From Nocardia seriolae NBRC 15557 (GTDB taxonomy: Bacteria > Actinomycetota > Actinomycetes > Mycobacteriales > Mycobacteriaceae), in assembly GCF_007990715.1 (NCBI RefSeq), contig NZ_BJWY01000057.1:1-42417 (forward strand): 42,417 nucleotides of DNA. The letters run 5' to 3'. The translations under genes and the position numbers were made by a program. The notes below the pieces were generated by a model, which worked only from the letters and a program-made list of their open reading frames with translations, was not told where the DNA came from and made no database searches. Of this stretch, positions 41,073-42,417 are shown piece after piece. Position 1 is the stretch's first letter, and each line of letters starts with the position of its first letter.

Positions 41073-42417
41073 CTTTGCGGACAACATCTGTGTAGGAGTT
41101 GCGCATCATGTTCCCGTTTCCGTCCTGGCCGCCGAGTCGAGCGAACATCGCTTCGTACCCCTTCAGCTCTTGAGGATTGTTGCCGAACTTCTGCATCGCT
41201 TGGTCGTAGGTCAACAGCTTCCCATCGGCTCCGAATGCCCAGGGGAAGTCTCGCTGGAACTCGGTCGGCAGCGAGTAGGTGTCCTGCCGGAACGCGAGGA
41301 TCTGCTGATAGTCGCGGTCGAAATTGACGCCATGCAGTTCCGGTGTCGAGTGGCCCTCGGGCTTCGGGCCGATCATCGCCTCCTTGAAGGCGTCACCGCC
41401 GGAGTTCATACCCCAGTAGGTGAACTTCGCGAAGTCGCCGGCATACCCGCTGGCGAAGTTGACGCTGGCCTTGAACACGTCGTAAGCAGCGACCTTCTGC
41501 TTGTACGCCGCCTCGGCCGCCTTGTCCTGGTCGTGGTACTCGTCGATGGTTTCCAGCTGTAATCCCTTGTCCAGCAGGCCGTGCAGGGTTCCCGCTGTCG
41601 ACAGCCACTTGCCGGAGTTCGGGGCGGTCGGATCCTTCGCGAACTGCGACTCCGCGTTCAGGATCTGGTTCAGCACCGCGGAGTTGAAGTACTTCCCGGC
41701 CTCGGGATCGGTGTTCATGACGGCAAAAACGTTGGCGGACCCGGAGTAGCTGTTGTTGCCTGTGGGGTCGATCCAGCTCTTCCCGTTGTGGTAGGTGTCG
41801 AAGCCGGGCTTGTCCGGTTGGTCGAGGCCAGCCAGGTCCGCTGTGTACGGGGCCATGCTGTGAGAAATGGTGCGCATCAGGTCCGGATTGAGCGGACCCA
41901 CCGACTGATTGTCGGTCCCCGGCACGTTCGACAACGTGGCCCAGGCTTCCTTCGTGCTCATTGCCTCACCGACGACGGACATGATGTGTCCGGTCCGGTT
42001 CGCCGTCAGTACGTCCTGCGCGTCGGCCGGATTCTCCACGGTCGCGTCCTGATCGCCGAACCGGAACATCGACAACGCCGACTTGCCGTCATCGGTCCAG
42101 TTGTGGGTCAGCACATCGGTCACGAACTGCTTTCCATGCTCTTTGTCGGTGACCACCGATTCGACAGTGACCTTGTCGTCACCCACCGCCGCGAAAATGC
42201 CTTCGGTGATCGCGCGGTCATCGGTGCCCTTGCCATCGACACTGAAGAAGGCGGAGTTAGGGCCTCCCGGCGCCTGCTCGTAGGCATTCTGCGCCGCAAG
42301 GTACCGGCGACCGGCGTCGAGCAGTTCCCGGTCCACCGCGCTTCCGGCCTTGTACTGCGCGTCTCCGTGCGAAATGATCTTCGCGATCGCCTGGGTATCC
42401 GCGACGCCTTTTAATAC
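41065..42417 (-). CDS. Large protein, 5' end beyond window (possible type VII secretion-associated TPR-region family)
   Basis: At least 450 aa; the frame is open to the window edge (codons from 42417 read VLKGVADTQAIAKII), so the true start is outside. There is no membrane segment and very few Cys. The sequence is mostly helical with repeated small acidic motifs (LLDAGRRYLAAQ, KQFVTDVLTHNWTDDG, SMAPYTADLAGLD, YQQILAFRQDTYSLPTEFQRDFPW). By recall it resembles actinobacterial proteins named TPR-repeat-region-containing, some of which accompany WXG100 proteins, but this is weak. It overlaps the lipoprotein gene by eight bases. Confidence 0.6.
   Translation of the reverse strand, partial: VLKGVADTQAIAKIISHGDAQYKAGSAVDRELLDAGRRYLAAQNAYEQAPGGPNSAFFSVDGKGTDDRAITEGIFAAVGDDKVTVESVVTDKEHGKQFVTDVLTHNWTDDGKSALSMFRFGDQDATVENPADAQDVLTANRTGHIMSVVGEAMSTKEAWATLSNVPGTDNQSVGPLNPDLMRTISHSMAPYTADLAGLDQPDKPGFDTYHNGKSWIDPTGNNSYSGSANVFAVMNTDPEAGKYFNSAVLNQILNAESQFAKDPTAPNSGKWLSTAGTLHGLLDKGLQLETIDEYHDQDKAAEAAYKQKVAAYDVFKASVNFASGYAGDFAKFTYWGMNSGGDAFKEAMIGPKPEGHSTPELHGVNFDRDYQQILAFRQDTYSLPTEFQRDFPWAFGADGKLLTYDQAMQKFGNNPQELKGYEAMFARLGGQDGNGNMMRNSYTDVVRKDG

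Noticed and set aside
1..42417. CRISPR array, rRNA genes, or insertion sequence with intact transposase
   Set aside because: No regularly spaced repeats, rRNA-like sequence or transposase/integrase frame was found on either strand.

Overview
The window is high-GC DNA with tightly packed, mostly start/stop-overlapping genes. It looks like chromosome from a mycolic-acid-containing actinomycete, most likely Nocardia or a close relative. The support is a CmaA/MmaA-type mycolate cyclopropane synthase, an FprB-type ferredoxin/NADP reductase, an EthA/MymA-type Baeyer-Villiger monooxygenase, frequent GTG starts and strong G/C at third codon positions. Assignments rest on motifs and recalled family knowledge; no database search was possible.

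Region 1 (1-12263) is a surface-polysaccharide locus. A minus-strand arm (O-antigen polymerase/ligase-like protein, GT2 glycosyltransferase, Wzx-type flippase) and a plus-strand arm (WcaF-like acetyltransferase, GT4 glycosyltransferase, SGNH esterase, three tandem Wzz-like proteins, and a 1012-aa polymerase-flippase fusion) diverge from 4057-4154. A CysE-like acetyltransferase sits at the left edge. No sugar-phosphate initiating transferase is visible; it may lie to the left.

Region 2 (12312-24916) holds lipid and redox genes. An HSL-type esterase lies beside the cyclopropane synthase. Next comes a small secreted protein coupled to a giant NTF2-like/HEAT-repeat protein whose 3' end is shifted by one base. 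A three-gene oxidoreductase operon (AurF-like diiron oxygenase, ferredoxin-FprB, BVMO) and a two-gene ABC exporter follow.

Region 3 (25129-37922) is the most system-like part, an apparent metal/redox membrane module. It contains a P1B-5-type P-ATPase with a fused hemerythrin domain, a PAP2 phosphatase and an 88-aa membrane protein in one operon. Divergent to it are a VIT1-type Fe/Mn transporter and a two-component system. After them comes an overlapping operon of a small membrane-anchored protein, ApbE flavin transferase, a ferric-reductase-like heme protein, a NuoF-like NADH dehydrogenase and a three-Cys ferredoxin. A PAP2-diacylglycerol-kinase fusion and a malic-enzyme-like Rossmann protein end the region. 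Together these suggest NADH-driven electron transfer to or across the membrane linked to metal homeostasis. That linkage is inference.

Region 4 (37990-42417) has an intact epoxide hydrolase followed by a gutted paralogue. A 46-nt 3' fragment of tRNA-Met(CAT) follows, with its own terminator on one side and clustered direct repeats around it: the signature of an integration site. To its right are a lipoprotein and a large protein running off the window, which may be the end of an integrated element.
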